Assembly: GCA_030147325.1 (NCBI GenBank)
Contig: JASLAA010000044.1
Coordinates: 1 to 19,554, forward strand
Origin: Arthrobacter sp.
GTDB lineage: Bacteria; Actinomycetota; Actinomycetes; Actinomycetales; Micrococcaceae
Direction: 5' to 3'
Length of the DNA: 19,554 nucleotides
How positions within the stretch are numbered: position 1 is the stretch's first letter; the number at the start of each line of letters is the position of its first letter. The position numbers and the translations under genes were made by a program. Under the pieces are notes generated by a model, which did no database searches, was not told the origin of the DNA, and saw only the letters and a program-made list of their open reading frames with translations. Shown one piece after another: positions 5,728 to 14,394 of the stretch.

Positions 5728-7117
5728 GCCGAGGCCGCTCCCCGGCTCCCCCGTGTGGTCCCTGTCCGTGATCGCCGCGCTGGTCTGCGCTGCGGCGGGA
5801 CTCGTCGCGGGGCGTCCGGACACGGCCGCCCTCGCCCTGCCCTTCGCCCTCCTCGCCCTGTCCCGCCCCACCTACCGGAGCGGTGACCCCGCTGCGCGTC
5901 CGCGTTTCACCGTGGACCGACAGCCCCGGCCGGGCTCCCGCGTCCGGCTCGTGCTCGCTCCCGCTCCGGCTCCTGCTCCCGGTGGAGGGAGCCCGTCGGC
6001 GCGCCGGCTGGTCGTCACCACGATGGCCGCCCCGGGCGGCCCCCCGGAGGCGGTGGTGCTGCGGGACGACGAGGAGTGCCCCGTGCTCGTCGCTGCGCCG
6101 CTGTCCGGGGAACTCGAGGTCCTGTCCTACGGGTCGAGGAGCTTCGGCCCGGACCTCTCGCATCCCCGGCCGTTCATCGCCGCCCCACCCGTGCGCGTCA
6201 GCGTCCTTCCGTCCGTCGGGCCAGAGCAGGCACGTCCCGTGTCGCGCCGACTCGTCGGCCTCGCCGGCTCACACCGGTCCGGGCGCCCCGGGGAGGGTGG
6301 TGAGATCAGGTCGGTCGCTCCGCTGCAACCCGGCGACCAGCTCAGGCGGATCGACTGGCGGGCCACGGCACGGCGTTCGGCGGACCAGGACAGGATCATG
6401 GTCCGCCGAACCTTCGCCGACGCGGAGGCCTCCGTCATCCTCGTCATCGACACCGGGCACGACCTGCCGGCCTCGACCGCCGACTGGTTCGCGGCAGGCC
6501 CGCAGCGGCCGCTCCCCGGCTCGCTGCACCTGGCGCGGGTCGCGGCGACCTCGGTGGCGGCGTCCTACCTCGCCGTCGGGGACCGGGTGGGCCTCGACGA
6601 CCTGTCGGGGACCCGCCGTCCCCTGCGCAGCGCGGCGGGAGGACGTCACCTCGAGCAGATCCGTACCCGGCTGGCCGGCACGGGCGTGGTACCGCGAGGA
6701 CGTCGACTGCGGGACCCCGTGCCTCCTCCGGGTTCCGTCGTCCTGCTGTTCTCTGCCTTCCTCGACGCGGAACCTGCACGCCTCCTGCGGCTGTGGCGCG
6801 CGCAGGGGCACGTGGTCATCGGGGTCGACTGCCTGCCCCCGCTCGAGCGCACGGAGGCGACGACAGCACAGGCCCTGGCCGTCCGCCTGACCCTGCTGCG
6901 CAGGCGCCTCCTGCTCGATGCGCTGCGGAGCGAGGGCCTGCCGGTCCTCCGAGCGTCGGAAGGTCCCGGTGGTCTCCCGGGCGCCGCAGCGGACCCCGAC
7001 AGGAGCCCTGACACCAGTGGCGGCACCCTGGCGGCCGGCCTGCGGATACTGGCCCGGCAGACCGCGCGACGCCCGGGGCGGGCGTCCGGGCCGGTGCCGA
7101 TCCGGAGCACCCGGTGA
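5720..7117 (+). CDS. DUF58-domain membrane-anchored protein
   Basis: Predicted 465-residue DUF58 protein, the standard partner of MoxR ATPases. The GTG start at 5720 overlaps the moxR end by 8 bases. The N-terminus has two hydrophobic stretches (about residues 12-55), followed by a beta-rich region and the DUF58 hallmark GDQLRRIDWRATARR (Gly205 onward, IDW 211-213). A von Willebrand A-like fold then begins with VILVIDTGHDLP. The C-terminus is Arg/Pro-rich and probably disordered. DUF58 proteins are predicted to display a metal-binding vWA-like domain acted on by MoxR; the process served here is not known. The stop overlaps the next start (GTGA, 7114-7117). Confidence 0.88.
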   Translation: MPRPRPLPGSPVWSLSVIAALVCAAAGLVAGRPDTAALALPFALLALSRPTYRSGDPAARPRFTVDRQPRPGSRVRLVLAPAPAPAPGGGSPSARRLVVTTMAAPGGPPEAVVLRDDEECPVLVAAPLSGELEVLSYGSRSFGPDLSHPRPFIAAPPVRVSVLPSVGPEQARPVSRRLVGLAGSHRSGRPGEGGEIRSVAPLQPGDQLRRIDWRATARRSADQDRIMVRRTFADAEASVILVIDTGHDLPASTADWFAAGPQRPLPGSLHLARVAATSVAASYLAVGDRVGLDDLSGTRRPLRSAAGGRHLEQIRTRLAGTGVVPRGRRLRDPVPPPGSVVLLFSAFLDAEPARLLRLWRAQGHVVIGVDCLPPLERTEATTAQALAVRLTLLRRRLLLDALRSEGLPVLRASEGPGGLPGAAADPDRSPDTSGGTLAAGLRILARQTARRPGRASGPVPIRSTR

Positions 7118-7728
7118 AGCCCCGGTCCTCCGGCCACCCTGCCGGGAATCGTGTCGTTCCGGACCGCTCGGGTCTCGTGCCGCTGTCCCTGGTGCGGGCG
7201 GTGACGGCCCTCGTCGCCGTCCTGCTCGGCACCGTCGCCTGGAACGGCTCCGGCTGGATCGTCCTGCCCCTCCTCGTCGCGGCCGGTGCCGCCGTCGTGC
7301 CGTCGCTCGGGATGGCGATGCTGACCCTCCTGCTGCTGGTGGCCGCCTATGCGGTGTCGTTGCCCGCCGGTTCTCCGTGGGTCTTCGCCTTCGTGGCCGG
7401 CCTCCACGCACTCTTCGTCCTCTACCTCCTGCTCCTCCACCTCCCCCTCCGTGGGTGGATCAGCGCGTCCGCACTACGGGAGGTGCTGGTCTCCTTCCTC
7501 CGCATCCAGTCCGTGGCACAACCCGCAGCCATCCTCGCGCTGCTGGTCGACGACGCCGGATCGAGTGTCGGGTGGGTTCTCCTCGGCGTCGTCGCGCTGG
7601 TCTGCTGGACGATCTGGCTGGTGCGCGTCGACGGCAGGAGGACGGATCGGGACGCCGACCCGGAGGCAGGCGGACAGGCACGGGTGGCCGCGAGCACCCC
7701 GACCGGCAGCGCACCGCACCTCCGGTAG
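7114..7728 (+). CDS. Polytopic membrane protein of the MoxR cluster, unrecognised
   Basis: A 204-residue protein with about five or six predicted membrane helices between residues 25 and 175: paired hydrophobic segments such as LVRAVTALVAVLLGTVAW, LPLLVAAGAAVVPSLG and WVLLGVVALVCWTIWL. A polar C-terminal tail rich in Arg, Asp, Gly and Pro follows. The GTG start overlaps the DUF58 stop (GTGA), so it is co-translated as the last cluster gene. I do not recognise a family. It occupies the place where many related clusters carry a transglutaminase-domain membrane protein, but no transglutaminase domain is present. It may anchor or support the DUF58/MoxR complex; this is inferred from position only. 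Confidence 0.7.
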   Translation: MKPRSSGHPAGNRVVPDRSGLVPLSLVRAVTALVAVLLGTVAWNGSGWIVLPLLVAAGAAVVPSLGMAMLTLLLLVAAYAVSLPAGSPWVFAFVAGLHALFVLYLLLLHLPLRGWISASALREVLVSFLRIQSVAQPAAILALLVDDAGSSVGWVLLGVVALVCWTIWLVRVDGRRTDRDADPEAGGQARVAASTPTGSAPHLR

Positions 7729-7742
7729 GGGAAGCGATCCAT

Positions 7743-7763
7743 CGCGGACGTACCCTGTCCGCG
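7743..7763. promoter_or_regulatory. Perfect inverted repeat upstream of the WYL regulator
   Basis: CGCGGAC (7743-7749) and GTCCGCG (7757-7763) flank the 7-base spacer GTACCCT. It lies 20 bases before the regulator ATG, over the expected -35 to -10 spacer region, and has no T-tract. That fits an operator, perhaps autoregulatory, better than a terminator. Confidence 0.4.
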
Positions 7764-7771
7764 TTGCGTCG

Positions 7772-7777
7772 TACCGT
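7772..7777 (+). promoter_or_regulatory. Putative -10 box for a leaderless WYL-regulator mRNA
   Basis: TACCGT (TAnnnT) is followed by six bases and then ATG 7784, so the start codon would be base +1. There is no ribosome binding site before the ATG, in keeping with a leaderless message. No good -35 box is seen. Confidence 0.4.
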
Positions 7778-7783
7778 TGAGCC

Positions 7784-8791
7784 ATGATCGAGACCTCGGC
7801 GCGTCTGCTGCAGCTCCTCTCGCTCCTGCAACTGAGGCGCGAGTGGACCGGATCCGCCCTCGCCCAGCGCATGGAGGTCACGGAGCGCACGGTGCGGCGG
7901 GACATCGGCAAGCTGCGCACGCTCGGGTATCCCATCAACGCCTCACCGGGCGTCGCCGGCGGCTACCAGCTGGGAGCAGGCGCGCAGCTCCCCCCGCTCC
8001 TGCTGGACGACGACGAGGCGCTGGCGGTCGCCATCGGCCTCACGGCAGTCACGGCCAGCCCTGTCTCCGGAGTAGGTGAAGCCTCCGTGCGGGCCCTCAC
8101 CAAGCTCGAGCAGGTCCTGCCGCCACGCCTTCGTCCGCGCTTCTCCGGCCTGCGTTCCGCGGTCACCCGGATGGCTGCTGCGAGCACGCCCGTGAATCCC
8201 GAGGTCCTCACCGCCTTCTCCGCGGCCATCACCGAGCGCCGTTGTGTCGCGTTCCGCTATGACCGCCACGACGGCGAGTCCTCGCGCCGTGTCGTGGAGC
8301 CGTACCGCCTGGTGGACACCGGCAGGCGCTGGTACCTCGTGGCGTTCGACCGGTCGCGGGAGGACTGGCGCACGTTCCGCGTGGACCGCTGCCAGAGTGT
8401 GCCCATGGCGCGGGACCGCTTCGCTCCCCGCCCCCTTCCGGCAGCGGACCTGGCGGCCTACGTGCAGGAGTCGATCACCCGCTCGCCCTACTCGTACGAC
8501 GCCGTGATCCGCTTCCACGCGCCGCTCGCGGACCTGGAGTCACGCGTCCCGGCCACCACGGGCACCCTCGAGGCGGACGGCGCCGACCACACCCTGCTCC
8601 GCGCGGGGTTCGACTCCCTCGATTTCCCCCTGGCCTACCTGGCGAGCTGGGACATCGACTTCGAGGTCGTCGAACCGGCGGCGATGCGCGAACGGGCCGT
8701 CGTCGTCGCCGACCGGCTGCGCCGCGCCGGGAGCACCGCGCTCAGCGAGGATCCGACCGAGCAGGCGGAGACCGGGTCCAGCCCTCGGTGA
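7784..8791 (+). CDS. YafY-type HTH-WYL transcriptional regulator
   Basis: Predicted 335-residue DNA-binding regulator. An N-terminal DeoR-like winged helix-turn-helix (about residues 5-60, with VTERTVRRDIGKLRTLGYPI) leads into a linker with LDDDEALAVAIGL. A WYL domain (about 140-215) contains YRLVDTGRRWYLVAFD, with the Trp183-Tyr184-Leu185 signature, and FRVDR. A C-terminal extension (WCX-like) follows. WYL domains are thought to sense ligands, in some cases nucleic acids or cyclic nucleotides; the ligand here is unknown. It has its own promoter region and lies 46 bases upstream of hrpA on the same strand. The target is not known; its own inverted repeat is a candidate. Confidence 0.9.
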   Translation: MIETSARLLQLLSLLQLRREWTGSALAQRMEVTERTVRRDIGKLRTLGYPINASPGVAGGYQLGAGAQLPPLLLDDDEALAVAIGLTAVTASPVSGVGEASVRALTKLEQVLPPRLRPRFSGLRSAVTRMAAASTPVNPEVLTAFSAAITERRCVAFRYDRHDGESSRRVVEPYRLVDTGRRWYLVAFDRSREDWRTFRVDRCQSVPMARDRFAPRPLPAADLAAYVQESITRSPYSYDAVIRFHAPLADLESRVPATTGTLEADGADHTLLRAGFDSLDFPLAYLASWDIDFEVVEPAAMRERAVVVADRLRRAGSTALSEDPTEQAETGSSPR

Positions 8792-8820
8792 ACGCCCGCC
8801 TGCGGGCCCGGGAGAGCAAC

Positions 8821-8826
8821 TAGACT
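8821..8826 (+). promoter_or_regulatory. Putative -10 box of hrpA
   Basis: TAGACT (TAnnnT) lies 11 bases before ATG 8838. Transcription would begin near 8833, giving a leader of about five bases, too short for a normal ribosome site. A small GC-rich hairpin (GCCCG 8794-8798, CGGGC 8803-8807) lies just upstream without a T-tract. Confidence 0.4.
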
Positions 8827-8837
8827 GGCAGGCAACT

Positions 8838-11800
8838 ATGTCACTGACAATCTCCTACCCCGCCGACCTTCCCGTCTCGGAACGCCGGGCAGACATCATG
8901 GCCGCGATCGCCGCCAACCAGGTCACCATCATCGCCGGGGAGACCGGGTCCGGTAAGACGACGCAGATCCCGAAGATGTGCCTCGAGCTCGGACTCGCGG
9001 AGCACGGGCTGATCGGCCATACGCAGCCCCGCCGCCTCGCCGCGCGCACCGTCGCCGAGCGCATCGCCGAGGAGTTGCAGGTACCCCTCGGCGAGGAGGT
9101 CGGGTACCAGGTCCGCTTCACCGGGTCGGTGGGACGCAGGACGAAGATCAAGCTGATGACGGACGGCATCCTGCTCGCGGAGATCCAGCACGACCGGATG
9201 CTGCGCAAGTACAGCACCATCATCATCGACGAAGCCCACGAGCGCAGCCTGAACATCGACTTCATCCTCGGCTACCTCCGGCGGATCCTGCCGCAGCGGC
9301 CGGATCTCAAGGTCATCATCACCTCGGCGACCATCGACCCCGAGCGCTTCGCCGCGCACTTCGCCGCCGACGCCGCCGTGAAGGACACCTCGCCCGCGCC
9401 GATCATCGAGGTCTCCGGGCGCACCTACCCGGTGGAGATCCGCTACCGGCCCCTCGACCAGCCGCCGGGCGGCCTCGACGACGGCGACGGCGGCGCCGAC
9501 AGCGAGCTCGAGGAGGAGCGCGACCCGCTCGACGCCGTGTGTGATGCCGTGGACGAGCTGTCGTTCGAGGCCCCCGGGGACATCCTGGTGTTCTTCTCCG
9601 GCGAGCGGGAGATCCGGGACGCGGCCGACGCCCTGCGTGCGAGGATCCAGGGGACCACGCGGCTGCGCGGCACCGAGGTGCTTCCCCTGTTCGCCCGGCT
9701 CTCGCTCGAGGAGCAGCACCGCGTCTTCCGCCCCACCGGCAGCCACCGGCGGATCATCCTGGCGACGAACGTCGCCGAGACGTCGCTGACGGTGCCCGGC
9801 ATCAAGTACGTCATCGACACGGGCACCGCCCGCATCTCGCGGTACTCCCACCGCACCAAGGTGCAGCGCCTGCCGATCGAGCGCGTGTCACAGGCGTCCG
9901 CGAACCAGCGCTCGGGCCGCAGCGGTCGCGTGTCGGACGGCATCGCCATCCGCCTCTACTCCGAGGAGGACTACGCCTCGCGCAGACCCTTCACGGAGCC
10001 GGAGATCCTGCGCACGAGCCTCGCGGCGGTCATCCTGCAGATGGCCGCCATGGGTGTCACCCACAGCCCGAAGGACATCGCGGATTTCCCCTTCGTGGAG
10101 CCTCCCGAGACGAAGGCGATCAACGACGGCGTTGCCCTCCTGCGCGAACTCGGTGCGCTCAAGGACGACGGCGGACTCTCGGGCGTCGGGCGCAAGCTCG
10201 CGCAGCTCCCCGTGGATCCGCGACTCGGTCGGATGATCGTGGAGGCCGGCTCGCGCGGCGCGGTCAAGGAGGTCATGGTCCTGGCCGCCGCGCTGACCAT
10301 CCAGGATCCGCGGGAGCGGCCGTCCGCGGACCAGCCGGCGAAACAGCAGCAGGCGGCCGAGAAGCACAAGCGATTCGTGGACGAGAACTCCGATTTCACC
10401 GCGTACCTGAACCTGTGGCGCTACCTGCAGGAGAAGCAGGACGAGCTCTCCTCCACCCAGTTCCGGAAGCTGTGCAAGGCGGAGTTCATCAACTACCTCC
10501 GGGTGCGCGAGTGGCAGGATCTCTTCCAGCAGTTGCGCCAGCTCGCGAAGCCCCTGGGGATCGCCCTGCCCGCAGGTCCTGTGGACCCGGTGGGACTCCA
10601 TGAGCCGATCCACGTCAGCCTGCTCTCGGGTCTGCTGGGCAACATCGGTCTGTACGATCAGCGCAAGCGCGAGTACTCCGGAGCACGGGGAACCCGCTTC
10701 GCGGTCTTCCCCGGCTCGGCACTGTTCAAGAAGTCGCCCGACTGGGTGATGGCGGCCGAACTCGTCGAGACCTCTCGGTTGTGGGCACGCGTGGCGGCGC
10801 GCATCGATCCCCTGTGGGCCGAGCAGGTGGCACCCCACCTCGTGAAGCGCAGCTACAGCGAGCCCCACTGGTCACGCAAGATGGGCTCGGTCATGGCCTA
10901 CGAGAAGGTCACGCTCTACGGCGTGCCGATCGTGCCCCAGCGCCGCATCAACTACGGCCGCATCGATCGGGAGGTGGCGCGCGAGCTCTTCATCCGGCAT
11001 GCCCTGGTCGAGGGCGACTGGAAGACCCATCACACGTTCTTCAGCCGGAACCAGGCGCGCCTGGCCGAGGTGGAGGAACTCGAGAACCGGCTGCGGCGCC
11101 GTGATCTGCGGGTGGACGACGAGACGCTCTTCGAGTTCTACGACCAGCGCATCGGTGCGGAGGTCGTGTCGGAGCGGCACTTCGACTCGTGGTGGAAGAC
11201 GGCGCGGCAGGACCGCCCCGACCTGCTGGACTTCGATCCCGAACAGCTCCTGAGCGATGACGCCGCGGACCTCGACGAGGCCGCGTTCCCGAGCGTCTGG
11301 CACCAGGCCGGCTTCGAGCTCCCCCTGGCCTACGAGTTCTCGCCCCTGACCCCTGAGGCGCACGACGGCGTGACCGTCACCATCCCGGTCCTGTTCCTCA
11401 ACCAGCTCGACCCGAAGCCGTTCCGCTGGCAGATCCCGGGCCAGCGTGTCGAACTCGTGACGGCCCTCATCAAGTCGCTGCCCAAGCAGGTGCGGAAGAA
11501 CTTCGTGCCCGCCCCCGATGTTGCCCGGGGAGCCGTCGCCGCGCTCGAAGCGGACTTCGATCCGGCGCAGGACGACCTCGAGGTCTCCCTCGAACTCGCG
11601 CTGCGGCGGCTGCGCGGACACGTCATCCCCCCCGGCTCGTGGAACTGGTCGGCCATCCCGGCGCACCTCCTGATGATGTTCCGGATCGTCGATGCCGCCG
11701 GGCGGATCCTCGACGAGTCACGCGACCTCGAAGCACTCAAGGAATCGCTGGCACCCGCGGTGAGCCGAGCCATCGCCCAGTCCCTCGGCGCGACGCCCGC

Positions 11801-12881
11801 CAGCACGCACAGTCCGCCGGGCCCGGCGCGCGCCGGTCGGGGGAGAGCGGCCACCGGCCCAGCAGGCCGGAAGGGCGACGGCCAGGACCCATCGGGCCGC
11901 GGATCAGGACGCGGCACGGGCACCACCGGGACCTCGTCCGACCGGCATGCGACGGCTTCGGCACCCGCCGCCCGTGGTGGTATCGCCGTCGTCGAGGCCC
12001 CTGCCGTCGCGGAACGCTCGGGCGAGACCACCTGGGTCTTCGGAACGATCGGGCGGGAGGTGTCCCGCACCGTCGCCGGGCACCTCGTGACGGGTTTCCC
12101 CGCCATCGTCGACGAGGGCACCACGGTCGGGCTGAGGGTCTTCCCCACGGCAGGCGAGCAGGCCACCGTCATGCGCGCGGGGATCATCCGCCTGCTGTCC
12201 CTGCGGATCCCGAGCCCGGCGAAGTACGTCCTGGAACACCTCAGCAACACCGAGAAGCTCACGTTCAGCCAGAACCCGCACGGGAGCGTCGCCGAGCTCA
12301 TCCGCGACTGCTCGATCGCAGCGATCGACAAGCTCGTGCCCGACGAGCTGCCCTGGACCGAGGAGGCTTTCGACCGGCTCTACGAGGAGGTCCGGGCCGA
12401 GCTCATCGACACGGTGTTCACCGTCACGGCCACCGTGGAGAAGGTGCTTGCCAGCAACCGGCGTATCCAGAAACAGCTCCGGGGCACGACGAGCCTCGCC
12501 CTGATCACGGCGCTCAACGATGTCCGCAGTCAACTCGAGCACCTCGTGTACCCCGGCTTCGTCGCCGCGACCGGCTACGCCCAGCTCTTCCACCTCCCCC
12601 GCTACCTCCGGGCCATCGAGATCCGCCTCGAGAAACTACCGACGAACGTGCAGCGTGACGGCGTCGGGACGGCCACCATCCAGCGCCTGGAGGACGAGTA
12701 CGACGACGCCGTCGCTGCGCTGGCCGCCGGACGGCACCGGCCCGCGGCCCTCGCACGCGTGCGCTGGATGATGGAGGAGCTGCGTGTCAGCCTGTTCGCG
12801 CAGGATCTCGGGACCGCTTACTCCGTGTCGGAGAAACGGATCCGGACCGCCCTCAACGAGGCGCTCGCAGCGGCGCGCTGA
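8838..12881 (+). CDS. hrpA: DEAH-box ATP-dependent RNA helicase HrpA
   Basis: Predicted 1347-residue helicase, close to the usual length of about 1300 for HrpA. HrpA is an RNA-dependent NTPase linked to mRNA processing and, in E. coli, rescue of collided ribosomes. Motifs seen: motif I GETGSGKTT (34-42), motif II DEAH (131-134), motif III SAT (163-165), motif VI QRSGRSGR (357-364), then the winged-helix/ratchet region and a long DUF3418 C-terminal part. About residues 985-1050 form a Pro/Gly/Arg/Ser/Thr-rich, probably disordered insertion between two DUF3418 blocks; the C-terminal block resumes at ETTWVFGTIGREV. The start codon has no clear ribosome site and lies 11 bases after a -10-like box. 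It converges with the HIT gene across an 82-base gap. Confidence 0.96.
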   Translation: MSLTISYPADLPVSERRADIMAAIAANQVTIIAGETGSGKTTQIPKMCLELGLAEHGLIGHTQPRRLAARTVAERIAEELQVPLGEEVGYQVRFTGSVGRRTKIKLMTDGILLAEIQHDRMLRKYSTIIIDEAHERSLNIDFILGYLRRILPQRPDLKVIITSATIDPERFAAHFAADAAVKDTSPAPIIEVSGRTYPVEIRYRPLDQPPGGLDDGDGGADSELEEERDPLDAVCDAVDELSFEAPGDILVFFSGEREIRDAADALRARIQGTTRLRGTEVLPLFARLSLEEQHRVFRPTGSHRRIILATNVAETSLTVPGIKYVIDTGTARISRYSHRTKVQRLPIERVSQASANQRSGRSGRVSDGIAIRLYSEEDYASRRPFTEPEILRTSLAAVILQMAAMGVTHSPKDIADFPFVEPPETKAINDGVALLRELGALKDDGGLSGVGRKLAQLPVDPRLGRMIVEAGSRGAVKEVMVLAAALTIQDPRERPSADQPAKQQQAAEKHKRFVDENSDFTAYLNLWRYLQEKQDELSSTQFRKLCKAEFINYLRVREWQDLFQQLRQLAKPLGIALPAGPVDPVGLHEPIHVSLLSGLLGNIGLYDQRKREYSGARGTRFAVFPGSALFKKSPDWVMAAELVETSRLWARVAARIDPLWAEQVAPHLVKRSYSEPHWSRKMGSVMAYEKVTLYGVPIVPQRRINYGRIDREVARELFIRHALVEGDWKTHHTFFSRNQARLAEVEELENRLRRRDLRVDDETLFEFYDQRIGAEVVSERHFDSWWKTARQDRPDLLDFDPEQLLSDDAADLDEAAFPSVWHQAGFELPLAYEFSPLTPEAHDGVTVTIPVLFLNQLDPKPFRWQIPGQRVELVTALIKSLPKQVRKNFVPAPDVARGAVAALEADFDPAQDDLEVSLELALRRLRGHVIPPGSWNWSAIPAHLLMMFRIVDAAGRILDESRDLEALKESLAPAVSRAIAQSLGATPASTHSPPGPARAGRGRAATGPAGRKGDGQDPSGRGSGRGTGTTGTSSDRHATASAPAARGGIAVVEAPAVAERSGETTWVFGTIGREVSRTVAGHLVTGFPAIVDEGTTVGLRVFPTAGEQATVMRAGIIRLLSLRIPSPAKYVLEHLSNTEKLTFSQNPHGSVAELIRDCSIAAIDKLVPDELPWTEEAFDRLYEEVRAELIDTVFTVTATVEKVLASNRRIQKQLRGTTSLALITALNDVRSQLEHLVYPGFVAATGYAQLFHLPRYLRAIEIRLEKLPTNVQRDGVGTATIQRLEDEYDDAVAALAAGRHRPAALARVRWMMEELRVSLFAQDLGTAYSVSEKRIRTALNEALAAAR

Positions 12882-12938
12882 CTGCTCCGAGCGGGACGGG
12901 GGTGCGCGTCTGAAGGACCTCCCACGACGGCACCGGCA

Positions 12939-12954
12939 GGTCCGGCACCGGACC
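12939..12954. terminator. Weak bidirectional hairpin between hrpA and the HIT gene
   Basis: GGTCCGG (12939-12945) and CCGGACC (12948-12954) are perfect inverted repeats with a two-base centre. The hairpin sits in the 82-base gap between two convergent genes. There is no T-tract on either side, so intrinsic termination is doubtful. Confidence 0.3.
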
Positions 12955-12963
12955 AGACGACCG

Positions 12964-13389
12964 TCAGGCGGGGACGGACGCGCTGTGCCCCGCAGCACGC
13001 AGGGAAGCCCGTAGCGTCTCGGCCGCCCGGTCCATCTTCGCGGGGTCCGGCGCGGGGTCCACGTGCCTGAGGTCGAAGTCCGCCGGGGACTGCGTGGGCC
13101 ATACGTGCACGTGGAGGTGAGGCACCTCGTAGCCCTCGACCAGCACGCCGACGCGTGCCGCTCCGAAAGCCGTCTCCTGGGCGCGGCCGATGGTCTGTGC
13201 GACCGCCATGACCTTCGCCAGGGTGTCCGGGTCGGCCTCGAGCCAGTGCTCGATCTCCCGGCGCGGCACCACGAGGGTATGACCGGGGGTGATCGGGGCG
13301 ATGGTCAGGAACGCGACGACGTCGTCGTCCTGCCACACGAAGCGGCCGGGGATCTCCCCGTTGATGATCCTGGTGAAGAGCGTCGGCAT
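12964..13389 (-). CDS. HIT-family nucleotide hydrolase
   Basis: Predicted 141-residue histidine-triad protein. The family hydrolyses or transfers nucleoside monophosphates (AMP-lysine, AMP-amidates, dinucleotide polyphosphates). The triad HLHVHVW begins at His91, and the TPGHTLVVPRREIEHW block typical of HIT/Hint proteins lies at about residues 34-49. The start at 13389 is supported by a strong AGGAGG on the complementary strand a few bases upstream. An in-frame ATG at 13494 would add 35 Pro/Gly-rich residues and sits seven bases after a -10-like TAGCGT, so an extended leaderless form is possible. Substrate unknown. Confidence 0.9.
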   Translation of the reverse strand: MPTLFTRIINGEIPGRFVWQDDDVVAFLTIAPITPGHTLVVPRREIEHWLEADPDTLAKVMAVAQTIGRAQETAFGAARVGVLVEGYEVPHLHVHVWPTQSPADFDLRHVDPAPDPAKMDRAAETLRASLRAAGHSASVPA

Positions 13390-13501
13390 GGATCCTCCTG
13401 GGATTACTGGGACGGGGGCACCGGCATCGGTCTCGGTGCCGGGCAGGCGGAGTCCGCCGCGCAGGGGCGGCGGGACGGGGCGTCCTGGGAACATGGTCCC
13501 G

Positions 13502-13507
13502 ACGCTA
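13502..13507 (-). promoter_or_regulatory. Putative -10 box for the HIT gene
   Basis: On the minus strand TAGCGT (TAnnnT) is followed by seven bases and an ATG (13494-13492) in frame with the HIT protein. The same promoter would give about a 105-base leader for the shorter, ribosome-site-driven start. No strong -35 box. Confidence 0.3.
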
Positions 13508-13566
13508 CCCGGCCGCCCCTGCACAGGCCACACCGGAGGCGGCATGCAGTACCGGGGCCAACGGCT

Positions 13567-14394
13567 TCAGCCTCCCGTGGCTACCGGCAGTCCCTCCGTC
13601 GTCGACCACTGGGACCAGGAGCCCGGGAAGAGGGCGGCATCGATGCCGGCGATCTCGAGGGCAGCGATCTGGTGGGCTGCGGTGATGCCCGAACCGCAGT
13701 ACACCGCGACCCGGCCCCGATCCGCACCGAGATCGCCGAAGCGCCTGCGGAGTTCCTCTGCGGACCGGAAGCGGCTGTCCGGCAGCAGGTTCTCCGACGT
13801 CGGTGCACTGACCGCCCCGGGGATGTGGCCCGCCTTCGGGTCGACGGGTTCCTGCTCACCGCGGAAGCGCTCCCCGGCGCGGGCATCGAGGACGACGTCG
13901 AGAGCGGTCGGCTCGAGGAGCTCAGCCATCGAGACCACGGGCATGCTCCCCGCAGAGAGGTGCACGTTGCCGACGCAGTGCCGCTCCTCCCCGCCCTCGA
14001 TGTCGTTGCCGGCGGCACGCCAGGCCGCCAGGCCGCCGTCGAGCAGGCGGACCGTCGTGAATCCGGCGTCCCGGAGGAGCCACCACAGGCGTGCGGCTGC
14101 GAGATTGCCGGAGTCGTCGTAGGCGACCACGGTGTCGCCGTCGTTGAGACCCCATTGCCGGGCCGCTTCCTGCAGGGCCGGGGCGGCAGGCAACGGATGA
14201 CGCCCGAGTCCGGGACCGCCGGGCGCGCACAGCTGGCTCTCCAGATCCACGTACACGGCACCGGGTATGTGGGCTGCGCGGTAGTGCTCGTGGCCATGGG
14301 GGTCGCCCAGGGACCAGCGCACGTCGAGCAGGATCGTCTGCGCGCCGGAGGTCATCCGGGCCTGCAGTTCCTGCACATCCATCAGAGTCTTCAT
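13567..14394 (-). CDS. sseA: Two-domain rhodanese / 3-mercaptopyruvate sulfurtransferase
   Basis: Predicted 275-residue sulfurtransferase with two tandem rhodanese domains (about 1-125 inactive, about 150-270 active). It would transfer sulfane sulfur from thiosulfate or 3-mercaptopyruvate to cyanide or thiol acceptors in the cytoplasm. The active loop reads YCGSGITA with catalytic Cys233; the CGSG[IV]T form is typical of mercaptopyruvate rather than thiosulfate enzymes. Family landmarks include LLDVRW, HIPGAVYVDLE, YDDSGNLAAARLWWLL, DARAGERFRGEQEPVDPKAGHIPGA and PGSWSQW. The start is supported by AGGAG seven bases upstream. No -10-like sequence is visible in the 173-base gap to the upstream MBL gene, so it may be transcribed from there. 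The symbol follows the E. coli homologue; substrate preference is inferred. Confidence 0.9.
   Translation of the reverse strand: MKTLMDVQELQARMTSGAQTILLDVRWSLGDPHGHEHYRAAHIPGAVYVDLESQLCAPGGPGLGRHPLPAAPALQEAARQWGLNDGDTVVAYDDSGNLAAARLWWLLRDAGFTTVRLLDGGLAAWRAAGNDIEGGEERHCVGNVHLSAGSMPVVSMAELLEPTALDVVLDARAGERFRGEQEPVDPKAGHIPGAVSAPTSENLLPDSRFRSAEELRRRFGDLGADRGRVAVYCGSGITAAHQIAALEIAGIDAALFPGSWSQWSTTEGLPVATGG

Noticed and set aside
8841..11666. Minus-strand open frames inside hrpA.
   Set aside because: HrpA motifs on the plus strand are complete; the antisense translations show no domain.
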